From: Bursaphelenchus xylophilus
Taxonomy: Eukaryota; Nematoda; Chromadorea; Rhabditida; Aphelenchoididae
DNA length: 64,000 nucleotides
NCBI GenBank assembly: GCA_904066235.2
Contig: CAJFCV020000004.1
Span: 4,960,001-5,024,000, forward strand
Direction: 5' to 3'
Shown: positions 34,926 through 45,900 of the stretch, piece after piece
Position numbering within the stretch: the stretch's first letter is position 1
Layout of the letters: each line of letters begins with the position of its first letter
The notes under the pieces: model-generated
What the model saw: only the letters and a program-made list of their open reading frames with translations
The model's database searches: none
Told to the model about the DNA's origin: nothing
Program-made: the position numbers and the translations under genes

Positions 34926-35383
34926 ACGCCGCTCTTCTTTTCCGAGGGAAGAGAAAGAGGAAATTTTTGTGGAACTTTCGGTCGATTTTTCTCGTCGGCC
35001 GGGCTTATTCCGCAGCTGGAAAATGGCTCTTTTTACCAAAGTTGACTTGCTCTATCCACCTGTACTAGTCATTTTCCCAAACGCTGGGGGAAGTTCAGAC
35101 CATTCCCTCGTTAGCATTTGATTACAAAAATATTTACAAAGATCTCCGGAGACGAGGACAGACGTAATATACACGTAAATCAACAAAATGCAGGGTACTG
35201 TAAACCAAAATCTGCATCCATCATGACCGAGAGACAACGAAATGGAATTAAAAAAATTTAAAATTCTCAACTTCTGATAGAATATTATTTTTGAGAGGAC
35301 TCGTATTTGTTTGTTGGGATCAGAGGAAAGAATTGAGGAAACGATGGCTATGTACATTATACGGGGCCCGAAGTGGGGCCACA

Positions 35384-36835
35384 CTAGATCTCCATTCCAT
35401 AGGTTTCATCTGAAAAGGATAAATAGTTCTCTAAGGACCAGCAAATAGCTAATACAGAATGTTGACGTGGCAATATTAACTTTCTCAAAATCCAACACAA
35501 TGGTTTACACCTTTAGTCTACATTCTGCATATAGTCATCATCACATCCTTACCTTCTGAATAATCCGAGATCGTGGAATCGGAATCATGCCCATCGTCAC
35601 TCATCTCTGAGTCTTCCTTCAGAACCGCGGCTAATGCATCTTCGTTCGCATACTTCCTTACATATTCTGAAACCAGCTTAAACCTTTAAATGACTTGTAC
35701 TTACCTGAACAAATCTCTTTGAACTCATCGGGCTTATGCAAATACAATTTGGCAGCCTCGCTGTTCAAAGGATCCTGAGGGTTGGGGTAAGTGAGAAGTT
35801 GAGGTAGGAATGATTCGAAGATGTTGGCGAGATCATAGAGGGCAGTCCAGGCTTGGTTGATCACATCCAAACAGACGGTCCCACTGCTCTCATCGATGTT
35901 CGGATGGAAGATGCGGTTCATAAAGCCGATCGACGGAGACTTGAATGGGTATTTGTCGGGGAGATCCACTCGAACTCTCCATACACCTCCTTCGTAGGCA
36001 GCTGAAACATGACATCAAGGATCACAAAACCGACACTCACTTCCTTTTGGACCATGGAATTTGACTGAAAATTCATTGACGGAGCCAGTAACCAGAACTT
36101 CGTGCTTCGCTTCAATCCTAAAAACATTAAATTTTGACGTTTTTTGTAATTCTGTTATCCTGAAATTGTTTTGCATTTATTTTTTAAAATTCATCCAACC
36201 TGCAACCCTCATGACATGTTCTGTAGTAACAACTATTTTTGCCCGAGACATGGTCGGAAAATTTGTGAGAGTTCGTGTCACTTTTAAATAATAATAACAC
36301 TATTGCTATGAAAAACAAGCTTCTTTACTGTATAAATCTGCCAATCGCATAAATCATTTCCCAAACCATTAGCAATCCTCTAAAATACATGAATCCCCCT
36401 TTTCCCCATGACGCTATCCTTGTTTGGAGCGACGGATTACCGCGATTTAATAGTGCATTTCGAAAGGACTTTAGATTTAGACGGAGAAGTTAGTTTTTTT
36501 CAGACCCAATGTCTCACTCTTCGCTTATCACATTTTTGTGATACCCCCTTTTCTTTATTCCGTATGAAAATCATCAGCTGTTTTTCCAATTGTTTCTTCG
36601 ACCAAATAGCCTTCTCGAAGGCTAAATTCATTAGATTAAATAAACGCTAAGATTTCAGGCCGAACATCAAGTATCTTACATTGATACATTGCCTCATCTG
36701 TTTGAAAAAAGTTTTAGAAATACTTTTCATAATCACTTATATTAAGCTTGCCCCCAATTTAATTTAATTATCAGGCACTTACAGTTTGAGCAGATCGGTG
36801 TCCATCCGACGCTTACCGGCACTAGGAGAGGACAT
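35384..36835 (-). CDS. UBE2H: ubiquitin-conjugating enzyme E2 H (UBC-8)
   Basis: Five exons: 36835-36783, 36117-36041, 36001-35705, 35666-35553 and 35409-35384, 188 residues (human 183). [20 protein letters not shown] matches the animal N-terminus. The UBC core has [20 protein letters not shown], the HPN motif ([12 protein letters not shown]) with its active-site Cys, and the family insert. The acidic Ser-rich tail ends DETYGMEI, encoded partly by a 26-bp last exon. UBE2H works with the CTLH/GID ligase in animals. The first intron is 664 bp. The start is the first ATG and the only one matching the family. Confidence 0.96.
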
Positions 36836-39174
36836 GCTGAAGGTGTTGTGAAAGAGGACAAGACCAGAGAATGGGCGAGGAAGGCCGTCTGTTTGAAAGG
36901 CGGAGAATGCAAGGAGACGAAAGCTCTTTCTTCTTCGCCTCTAAGACCAACAAGGATGGATCTTGATCAGAAAACGAGAGATCTTCTTTCACGGCAGTCT
37001 ATAAAGGCAGATGTCAGTTTGAAGGCGCCAAGGCCGGCGTACGGCGACACGCGTATGAAGACGAACAGAAAATTAATCAACAAGCCCAATTAGTCAAATA
37101 CATCGTCCTAGTGCACAAAATATTGAGTAAACAAACGGAGGAAGGTTATATTATCCACGCCTTGGATAACATGAAATGCATTGGGTGGTGGACAAAGCTC
37201 AACACAAAAAATAAAGCCCAGTCAACACCCGGGAAAAGAGATGAAAATGAAAAGAGCGACCAAAAAATTTACTAGAAGTAGTCTTTACTGTAAGAATACA
37301 GTGCAATTTGGATGAAAACAACTTGGAAACCTCCTTCTCTCTCAGAAAATTGTCCGATAAGCCGTCGAAAGGCCCTTTTATTCTAATTTCCCTCAATAAC
37401 CGAGCTTTTCGCAATGAATGATTTAGGGCGCTTTGGAAGGACTCTCCATTATGTACATTATATTATGTTCTCTTACCCATTGCATCTGATTTGACCCAAA
37501 CTTTTGGCGATTACGTATCATTTATCATGATTTCCCCTATCAAGTCCCATAGCTATTCGCAAGATTTCTGCTTCAACTATTACCTCCATCATGGCCTAGG
37601 CCGGGCACCCTTGGCTAGGCTGATCGCTCAACCGACCCCGTCTTGCCACATATGACTTTAAAGATCATGCGACCCAAAATAATGACTGAATTCGAAGCGG
37701 GGAGAGCGAGACTGAAGCGAAAAAGTCTCCTGACCGACGTTTTCTGAGCCCCGTTGGGCTTGCACGTGCTCTCTCTCTCCCCTCCCCTTCTTCAACTACC
37801 ACAATTCAGTGGTTGTTGAGGCAGTCGGGACTCTCCCCCCTTCCCTTCGCTCCCCGCTCTAATCTCCGAAGCGATGCGAACCACCAGTCCAGGCAGTAGA
37901 TCACGTGTACCCAAAAAACAACAACAACCAGCCCATCTCGCAGGCGACTTCAGACTGATCCAAACACAACTTTCCCGATTATAGAAACAAAATTAACCTT
38001 GAGAACCCTATTATCCATAGATAACATCGTAAAGATTACAGGCAACTGGATACAAGAACCAGTAACGTCCATCGATAATACCCATGACAACAAATGAAAA
38101 TCATTTTGAAAATACTAAAAGTGAGGAAATAGAAATATGAGAATACAGAATAAACAAATTCCACAGATAGAATCGTGACCATACTCCTTGTTTATGGCCT
38201 CAAAAACCATAACACACCAACCGCACTAGAAAGGTCACATTGTAACAACAGCCCAGAGATCCTCGTCCTGCAAATCTTCGAAGTAAACAAAAATAGACCC
38301 TTTCCCTCTCCCGATTTGTCAATCCAAGCCCAAAACAGCGTCAGACTCCTGATGAAAGCACATAAAACAACATTTGCTGGGCTTATTGCGCAAGTCAGCA
38401 ATAAAGATCACAAATTAGAAAGCGCATACGAACATACATCTTATATTATTCATGAGAAAAGCAGCTCGCAAGACGGAGAAACCAAAAGTAAAAGTGGAAT
38501 AATAACAAAGGACGACCGGGAGAAAGTAGAAAACTTTTTATCGGAAAAAGAAACACAAATGTCGTCGCGAACGAACAAAAAAAACAGAAAGGTATACTCA
38601 GGGGTGGTCAGCAGACCCTATTTTTCCGATTTTCGGCCCGCGGCCCGGCCCGTCTAATCACCGGCCCGGCCCGTCTAGTCTTTTTCCAGGCCCGGCCCGG
38701 CCCGGCCCGTGACGGGCCTGGCCCGGCCCGGCCCGTGCAGGCCCGTCTATAGAGGGTTCTGCGAACTGCGCCCACACGGGTTGATGATGAATTAGTATGG
38801 TTTATAGACGAGCGAATCACCTGGTTATCACGACAACCTCACGCGAAACATTTTCATACCTAAAATGTGGAAGTTTGACATTACTTTAATACAGTCATTA
38901 AAAATTTTGAAGGCACGATCGGATTACGGTGTTCGAGCTTAGAAACAATACGAGCATGTTAGAGATGTCTCTGTCAAACAGATATGGCAGCCATTATCTG
39001 ATGATCAAATTTTTTATGTAGAATATTCGAATACTTCCGCTTTTACCATCTGTTTAGGTTCTATTTACGTTTACAAAATCCGAATACAATGGATCTCTGT
39101 TGTGCTTTTCAAAGTTCGATCGGAGGTTCCGGAAAATCACTGGAAAAAAATCACCATTCTTACTCGCCTAAAAG
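36836..39174. other. intergenic region with CCCGG-rich repeat
   Basis: Divergent promoter region between UBE2H (-) and GST zeta (+). It holds a pyrimidine-rich stretch at about 37765-37800 and the GGCCC-rich repeat at 38599-38752. A 160-codon frame at 38175-38657 starts with GTG and runs into the repeat, so I do not call it. Confidence 0.5.
38599..38752 (+). repeat. GGCCCGG-rich repeat with hAT-like left end
   Basis: It begins CAGGGGTGGTCAGCAGACCC, like the termini of the hAT-type elements at 40182-40568. It continues into about eight repeats of CCCGGCCCG-type units. A matching right end and an 8-bp duplication were not found, so it may be a truncated copy. Confidence 0.55.
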
Positions 39175-40070
39175 ATGACGACCGGTCTAACTTTGTACAG
39201 TTACTACAAGAGTTCTTGTACCTGGAGAGTTCGGGCCGCCCTCGCCTACAAGAAGCTCGAGTACACTACCAAGATTGTCAATGTCGCTGAAGGGGACCAT
39301 GTATTTTTTAGAACATTATATGCATTGCTTTCGAAACTAGTCAGTTTGTAATGGTATTACTTCAGATGAAGCCGGACTACCTCAAACTCAATCCATCTGG
39401 GAACTTGCCAACTCTCATCCATAATGGGCATGTCCTTACCGAAAGTATGGCCATTTTGGAATATTTGGAAGAGGTTTTCCCCGACAAGGGACGTCTTCTT
39501 CCAGAAAATGATCCGGTGAAAAAAGCCCTGGTCAGAACGGTCTGTATGATGGTAAGGGTACTGTAGTAACTGTTTCGGATGTAAATCTTTTTTTTCCAGG
39601 TTATTGTTGGCATTCAACCGATGCAAACCCCCAAAGTGTACAATCGGGCTGGCCGAAGAGAGAAATTTGCGGCCGAAATGACAATCGAAGGACTTTATGC
39701 CCTCGAGGAGAAACTCAAAAAAGTGGCTGGTACCCATTGCATCGGGAATGAAATGTCTTTGGCGGACATGGTTCTGGTCCCGCAGTTGTACAACGCGGTT
39801 ACGTAAGTCCTGGCATTTGTGTTACAACGAACATCCAGAAAATTCGCCATTAATCTGGACTTTTTCCCGACACTGAAGAAACTGTATACGGAATTGCTGG
39901 TAACCGATTGCTTCTTGGCATCCCAACCCCATTGTCAACCAGATTGCGAGTTGAGTGCCACAAAATGTACCTCACTGAAGGTCGCAAAGTCCCCCTCGCT
40001 GAGTGCATTCCCAAGGAACATGGTCAGCAAGGACGAAGATCATCTTCATGATCGTTTCGGAAAGGAGTAG
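39175..40070 (+). CDS. gst-42: zeta-class glutathione S-transferase / maleylacetoacetate isomerase
   Basis: Four exons: 39175-39300, 39366-39551, 39600-39802 and 39839-40070, 248 residues. The zeta hallmark is LYSYYKSSCTWRVRAALAYK, with the SSC active-site motif; LKLNPSGNLPTL and TESMAILEYLEE form the glutathione-binding half. IQPMQ, HCIGNEMSLADMVLVPQLYN and FPTLKKLY mark the helical domain. The enzyme isomerises maleylacetoacetate in tyrosine breakdown. The ATG at 39175 gives the family N-terminus. The C-terminus runs about 35 residues past the usual HPxxQPD end (QPHCQPDCEL) with no recognisable feature, so a worn stop or an extra fusion tail is possible. GGCCC repeats and hAT-type elements flank the gene on both sides. 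Confidence 0.92.
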
Positions 40071-40181
40071 ATACTTATCTTTTTCTGATTTTATGAACTA
40101 ATATTACACATAAACTACTGATACTCATGCTGTCATTTTTGTCTACCACTGTACATGTATGTATAATAATAAAGTCTGGAC

Positions 40182-40307
40182 CAGGTGGCAAACGGGCCTC
40201 TTTTTGAATGTTTCAGGCCTAGCCCTTCAAAAACCAGACCCGGCCCGTTTCAAAATTCGCCAGGCCGGGCCGGCCTGGTGCACTCGTGGCCGCGGTTGCG
40301 ACCCCTG
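40182..40307. mobile_element. hAT-type MITE A, 126 bp
   Basis: It starts CAGGTGGCAAACGGGCC and ends GGTTGCGACCCCTG, flanked by GTCTGGAC (40174-40181) and GTCTGGAT (40308-40315), an 8-bp target duplication with one change. The ends match the CAGGGGT-type termini of hAT elements. The interior is rich in GGCCGG/CCCGG. Noncoding. Confidence 0.65.
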
Positions 40308-40321
40308 GTCTGGATCTACTG

Positions 40322-40568
40322 CAGGGGTGGCCACCCGGGCCCGTTCAGGCCCGTTTCGGCCCGTCTTACTTATCCCGAACTTTTTTCTGAGTAACCGGAT
40401 GGCTTTGAAACTTCGGCTAGCCCTAGGTTTAGAAGGGTGCTGACCCTTCAAAATGTTGTCAGATTTTTGATATCTCTTCACCAAAACGAGATATCGCAAT
40501 TGCGGGAAAAGTAAGACGGGCCGAAACGGGCCTGAACGGGCCTAAACGAGCCCGGGTGGCCACCCCTG
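40322..40568. mobile_element. hAT-type MITE B, 247 bp
   Basis: Terminal inverted repeats CAGGGGTGGCCACCCGGGC on the left and the exact complement on the right. The arms continue through GGGCCTGAACGGGCC and GGGCCGAAACGGGCC to about 57-65 bp. Perfect 8-bp target duplications ATCTACTG lie outside (40314-40321 and 40569-40576). These features define a nonautonomous hAT element. No transposase. Confidence 0.85.
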
Positions 40569-40779
40569 ATCTACTGATTTACAAGCAACAGTTGACCCTG
40601 ATGTGTCAACTCTCTCCCTGATATTTTATTTCCAATTTTTTTCGACAAACATTTTATTCGCGGTACCGATGAAGGTGTATCGATACAAAGCAAAGTAAAC
40701 GATATTGTATACTTTGTTTTGAAGATTTTACAACTAGATGTTGTTTTTTTGCGTTTTTTCATGTATTGAAATTATGTTT

Positions 40780-40795
40780 TATTTTTTCAGGGTTT
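40780..40795 (+). promoter_or_regulatory. probable trans-splice acceptor before MON1
   Basis: TTTTATTTTTTCAG ends five bases (GGTTT) before the MON1 start codon, with no upstream coding exon. This fits a spliced-leader site. Confidence 0.6.
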
Positions 40796-42285
40796 ATGTC
40801 TGTTACAGATTTGAGGAATGCATTTTCTACATTTCCGCATCAAATCTGGGTTCTCTCGGAGTTTGGAAAGCCAATATTCTCAAGGTGTGTTTTAACTTCG
40901 TTTATCTCGTTTCATTTATAGATGAAGATAACCTTTTTGATTTAGTTGTGGAAGCGAATCAGACCTTGCAGCAACCTTCGCAGTGATACAAGTACTTGTG
41001 CGGACCTTTGAATCATGGAAAGATACCTTACTGTGCATTCAAATGAAAGGTCTACACATTCAATTTTCCTACAGGAGTCCTTTGATTCTCTGTGTTGTCT
41101 CCAAAGCTCCGGCCAATTTGAGTCTTCAACTAGATATGATCTATAATCAGGTTATCTCCATCTTATCCAAGAGTGTGCTAAAGAAGACTTTCGTGGAGAA
41201 GGGCGACAATTTTGATTTGAGAAGATGGTTGAGTGATTTGGATAAGAGGGTGGACGTCTGTTTGAATAGTTTCGTCGAGGATCCAGTCGTTTATCTGACT
41301 GGTTTCAGAATCCTCCCATTGAATCCGAGTGATCGAGAGTTTCTGGTGAGCACGATGGGAAGTTGTATTGTAGAAGCTACTGACAGTGTAAGTCTCTTTT
41401 CGTCATTGGTTGTGATTTTAGGTTGCCTTTGCTGTTCTTATCGCCCATCGACAACTTGTATCCATGGTTAGAATGAAGAGGCTCGATCTAAAGGCCTCTG
41501 ATTTCAATATTTTGGCTAACCTTGTAGAATGCCATTCATCGTTGCGGGACGGAGAGACTTGGGTACCAATTTGCTTACCTCATTTTAATCAAAAGTAGGC
41601 GCACTTTTCTGTATGATATTACATTTTTAGTGCTTGTTGGGCTTTTATTTCGTATTTATGGGAAGACAATGGACCGTGTTTGATCATGCTAAGTACCGAT
41701 AAGAACTCCTTCTTCACGCTTAGGGATGTAAAATTAAAGATTTTGGATAAATTGGATGTATATAAGAGGAAGAACGAACTGAAAACTTCTATCTCAATTC
41801 CCGAACAAATGCTTAGGACTCAGGTAATTATATATTGTAGAAAGTATACTGGTTACATGTTTAGAGGCCTAATCCAGAGCTATGGCATTTTATGTACAAG
41901 AATATCTTGTCCTCCCAAGTCTGCTGTTCGTCGCCTGCCAAGCCTTTTATTGCCTTAGATGAGCAAAAAGAATTATATAAAGGTTACTTTGAAGTGACGG
42001 ATGCGATGAGGAAATCTAAGATTGGACGAATATTGTTCGTTCAGAAAGACGAGTACACAATTTTTGCTTGGGTAGGTATTATGTATCTTATATTTAATGT
42101 TTTTGTCCTGGTTAATTTAATACTGATTCCAGATAACGGGTAGTTTCGAGTTGTATGCTGCATTCTCCCCGCTGGTGTCACAAGTGTCGGTGATGGAAAC
42201 CGCTGAGAGATTACTGCGAATCCTCCGAAAGGAAGAGAAGCGGGTCTTCTTCAATATTAACCCGGGTGTCTTAAACGGGCCATAG
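40796..42285 (+). CDS. sand-1: vacuolar fusion protein MON1 (SAND-1)
   Basis: Six exons: 40796-40884, 40946-41387, 41422-41594, 41631-41823, 41865-42071 and 42133-42285, 418 residues. Family blocks: FPHQIWVLSEFGKPIFSSCG, then VIQVLVRTFESWKDTL, FSYRSPLILCVVSK, AHRQLVSMVRMKR, LRDGETWVPICLPHFNQ, LIMLSTDKNSFF, LWHFMYKN and ITGSFELYAAFSPL near the end. The three longin domains are covered. MON1 with CCZ1 is the exchange factor for RAB7 that drives early-to-late endosome conversion; C. elegans sand-1 is the founding worm gene. The long acidic N-terminal region of other MON1 proteins is absent: the ATG lies eight residues before the first longin strand, right after the acceptor. A missed 5' exon cannot be excluded. 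Confidence 0.94.
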
Positions 42286-42923
42286 CTTAAGCCAGACTGA
42301 TTGTTATTTCGATTGCTGCTGAGTGTGCAGATTGTTACGACTGCCTAAACCCTGGCGAACATGACCTCGGACGCATTTAGTTGTTAATGTAGATACTTAA
42401 TCCATTATTGTTGAACATAAAATTTTTATTTAATTAAAACAATCTATACGATAAAGCTTTTTTTCTTTCCGTCTCGGATGTGAAAGAACCTTGGAAGTCT
42501 ATTAAACAGTCCTCGACCTAATGTCATTTTCAGACTAAGTTTATATAATCAACGAAAATAAGATGTGGGAAGCGAAATCAAACGCCTGAATTGGGATTTT
42601 TGTAATCGAGAGAGTAATAACATTATTATACATCAACAAAACCAAGAAAGATAAGGACAAAACGAGAGAATGGAAAAGAAAAAAAACCAGGAGTAAAAGA
42701 AGGGACCTTTCCGGGGTCCCTAGTACCATTAGAAATACGACAGCAGATCTGGTGGGTCAGATTGTGGTTTACCTAAACCGATGGCACTGCGTATGATATA
42801 CCGCATATTCTGGCCATCCAGATCTGATATCATGTGACTAGGAAAGAGTGATAAAAGAACCAAAATAACATAATGATGGTATTTAAATTAAATTTATTTA
42901 CGGAAAGTGACACGGCCACAGTT
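42286..42923. other. convergent spacer, MON1 and CaMKII 3' ends
   Basis: AT-rich 3' flanks. The minus-strand part presumably contains the CaMKII 3' untranslated region. No other gene was seen. Confidence 0.5.
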
Positions 42924-45900
42924 CTACTGGAAGCTGGTCTGACGTGGCGGGGGAGGGTCCCCGCTGCGGTGGAAGTGGACGCAAACCCATCCCCGGTTCC
43001 TTTTGTGCCATACCCGTGTCTCCTGGGCCTGTCGCGTGCGGGCCTCACCGTATCTGTAATTGTGAAACTGGATTGTTTTAGTAATTGCCTTTGTAAATAT
43101 TTTTCCCGTTACACTCTCTTGCTATAGACTATAGAGATAATACAACAACATACTTATCGACGTATTGTGTCAGCCTCACATAGGCAATGCAGGCGCCATC
43201 ATCACCCATCAGATGGACATTCGGATTCAGAAGCGTCGTGTGGATCTGGGAATTGAGCTGATTCGCACCAAACGCATTATTCACCGCCTTGGTGGGTCCG
43301 GATGGAGTCCCTGGAACAGCTGTAAATCTCTTAATAACTTAAGCAACAAGCGAGAGGCATTCCTTCCGGAAGAAATAAAATTTGATGACTCTTGATTCCA
43401 ACATAAAAAAGTGTTCCTTTTTGTTTCCGATTTTTGAAAATAGCAGAAACAGCAAAGCTAATTACTTACTGGTATCGAAATAAAACCGATGGAAGTCCAT
43501 TCCCTCGATCAGATTCCCCAAAGTCTCCGGCTCGAAGCACGTCATGGACGGATCACAGAGGCGTCTAAAACTAGATGTAAAGGGGGAAGCAACACTTACG
43601 AGTACGCATCAAAGTCTTTACATGATATGGCATCCAGAAGTTGCTGAGTCACTCGGACAATCTCTTGTTTTTGCACTGGAATTGGATTAATTTAGCCGCC
43701 GAGAGAGGGCGAAAGTCGGGAGGATGCAGAGAAAGAGAGGGAAAGCAGAAAGTAATGTTAAGAATTTAGGCGAAAGTAATTTTAAGCAGGCGAGAAAATC
43801 AGAAGTTGGGAGAGTTACTGAACTCAGGAAATGGCTGTAAAGGGACAAATTAGGCTGGCCAAACCGAGAGGCAACAAAAAGCAAGAAGCCGAAGCAAATG
43901 CGAGATCAGAGGGAGACAAGATTTGAGGGATTACTTCTACCCGGATCCGATTGACTTGTTCTCTTCCCATTTACCAGGTGTGAGTGGGGTGACAGATGGG
44001 GTAGGGGAGATTTGAACACTGGATCGTACATTTGGTTCTACCCTTAGAACACTCTAGACGTTCGTATTCTCTAGAGGAAACGCTCAACTAAAGTAAATCC
44101 GCAATTAGCAGAACATTCGGAATTTAAATGTGAATCAAAAATCACGCGTTCTGTACGCCGGGCTTACTTTGCAAAAGGTAAACGTAGTACTAAAAAAGTT
44201 CTTTACTTCTTAAGACCAAAATTGAGATGAATAGCATGGAACAAATAAAAACAAAACAAAATACACAACCTCCTCCCCTTCCCTCTTCGATTGCTCCTTT
44301 CCAGCCCTGAGTCAAACGACGGGGCGAAACCGAAGGGGCTTGAAATAATGGCCTTTGCTCATCCCCTGAGGGCCAGAACGGCGCCGAACAGGCTTACGTT
44401 TTCGAATCAGAAACGAACCCCGGCCTTCCTTGACTCGTTTACATCCGCCACCTTCTTCCCGGGTTTCATTCTTTATTATCCCGAGACGAAAAATGTAAAA
44501 AACAAGGGTAGCATGTGCAGAGAGGGGGCACATCAAGGCCGGGAAACGAAGCGTTTCTCGGGATATTTGGCAACGCAAAGGGTCCAAAGAATGAGTAATC
44601 ACACGGATTCTGAAGTCGGATGACAAAGCCTGTTGAATAATGGCGGCCGAACGCCGGCCCAAGTCCACTGGCAGATGGAATGACTTGTTTACATTCTTAT
44701 CACGAAGCTGTCTCCCACACACCTTAACCCCCGAAGAGAGGCCAAACGTGCCTCTTGTTGTTATTTGTAAACAAACAAACTCTTGAGACTGCCGTGTGTA
44801 CAAGAATGAAGGGGTTAGTTTAATTTGAATATCACCTGAGGTGAAACTCATATTAAAGATGAAGAGAAAGCTGATAGAACTAAACTAGGCGGGAAAAGGA
44901 ACCATTATCCTCCAACAATACCTTCCATTCCTGGACGGAAGAGAGATTTGCACCAAATTAAATTGAGAGGGAAGAGAGAAGAGAACACAGGGAATGGCGA
45001 GGGAGGCAGAGAAAGAGAGGGAACGACGCCGGAATCTCGCTAGCGTGAGGATGGTGCAGATGGAAAGAAGACGTTGGGATAAGCTCACCTGGCAAGCTGT
45101 TGGCCTGGCGCGGTGTGGCGGTGGCGGGGGTGGGCGAGGCGGGCACGGTCGAGTTGACACAGTTGACCACATTGTTTTTGGGCAGTCCAGTCGTTGTGTC
45201 CACTCGGACCACCGTGTTTTCGTGCTTTAAGAAGGTCGAAGAAGAACCAGCTGCAGAATGGAGAAAAGTAAGCAAAATTGGCCGAAGGGTCCCTCACTCA
45301 GACACCTCGAGGGACCGTGCAATTAACCATCAATTAACGTCAAACTTGTTACAGAATAGAAAAAGAGGTGCGCAATAGACGAAAAAGTGCTCCTTGCGGA
45401 CAATACGAACAGCTACAGTAAGTCGAGACGTTGGGAACATCCGCTTTTACTCTAGCTATATTGTCCATCTACTGCTAACCAAACACAAAGTAAAATAGCC
45501 ACCGAATGTACTGACAGATCGATGAATGGAAAAGAAAATACAGTAGGAAAACGGGACCAAAAATAATCGTTTTGCCGTACATTTCGATTTATTGATATCA
45601 AAAGACTATGTGTAATCAGATTATGTTGTAAAAATGGACATGTCCGTACATTCGGCTACAGAAGAAAGGAAACGGGAAATGACACTCAGAGACCGAGATC
45701 GACGCTATATTGCACCATAACCACAAATTACTCCAAAAACGGGGCACCGGTGACGCCATCCTTCGACGGGGGACATTTTATACGAGAGATTTTGGCGTAA
45801 AGTTTGCATCACCGTGCCCCTCGAAAAACGGTTTCCAAACACGGGGAAAACAGATAAATATAAAAAGGAATTAAAGCCGGAGAATATGAGAAGAAGGGAT

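Larger units (their letters stand above)
34315..35110. mobile_element. 796-bp palindromic element with tRNA-like boxes
   Basis: The arms, about 34315-34650 and 34777-35110, are inverted copies with only scattered differences, beginning CGAGGGAATGGTCTGAAC. TTA lies outside both ends (34312-34314 and 35111-35113), a possible 3-bp target duplication. Each arm carries a tRNA-like block. The roughly 125-bp centre is AT-rich. There is no transposase frame. Confidence 0.75.
33516..35383. other. intergenic region dominated by a palindromic element
   Basis: Between the PI synthase promoter and the 3' end of the UBE2H gene. The 796-bp inverted-repeat element takes up nearly half. The rest (33516-34311, 35114-35383) shows no gene. 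Open frames that mirror each other on opposite strands at 34.4-35.0 kb are the two arms of the repeat. Confidence 0.6.
40071..40795. other. intergenic spacer with two hAT-type MITEs
   Basis: Between GST zeta and MON1. Half of it is the two adjacent miniature elements listed separately. The rest is AT-rich, with no gene. Confidence 0.6.

Noticed and set aside
38175..38657. 160-codon open frame (+)
   Set aside because: The start codon is GTG, the frame ends inside the GGCCC repeat, and there is no recognisable motif or splice partner.
44312..44851. 179-codon open frame (-) inside a CaMKII intron
   Set aside because: No acceptor/donor pair in phase with CaMKII exons, composition unlike coding neighbours, and no domain seen.
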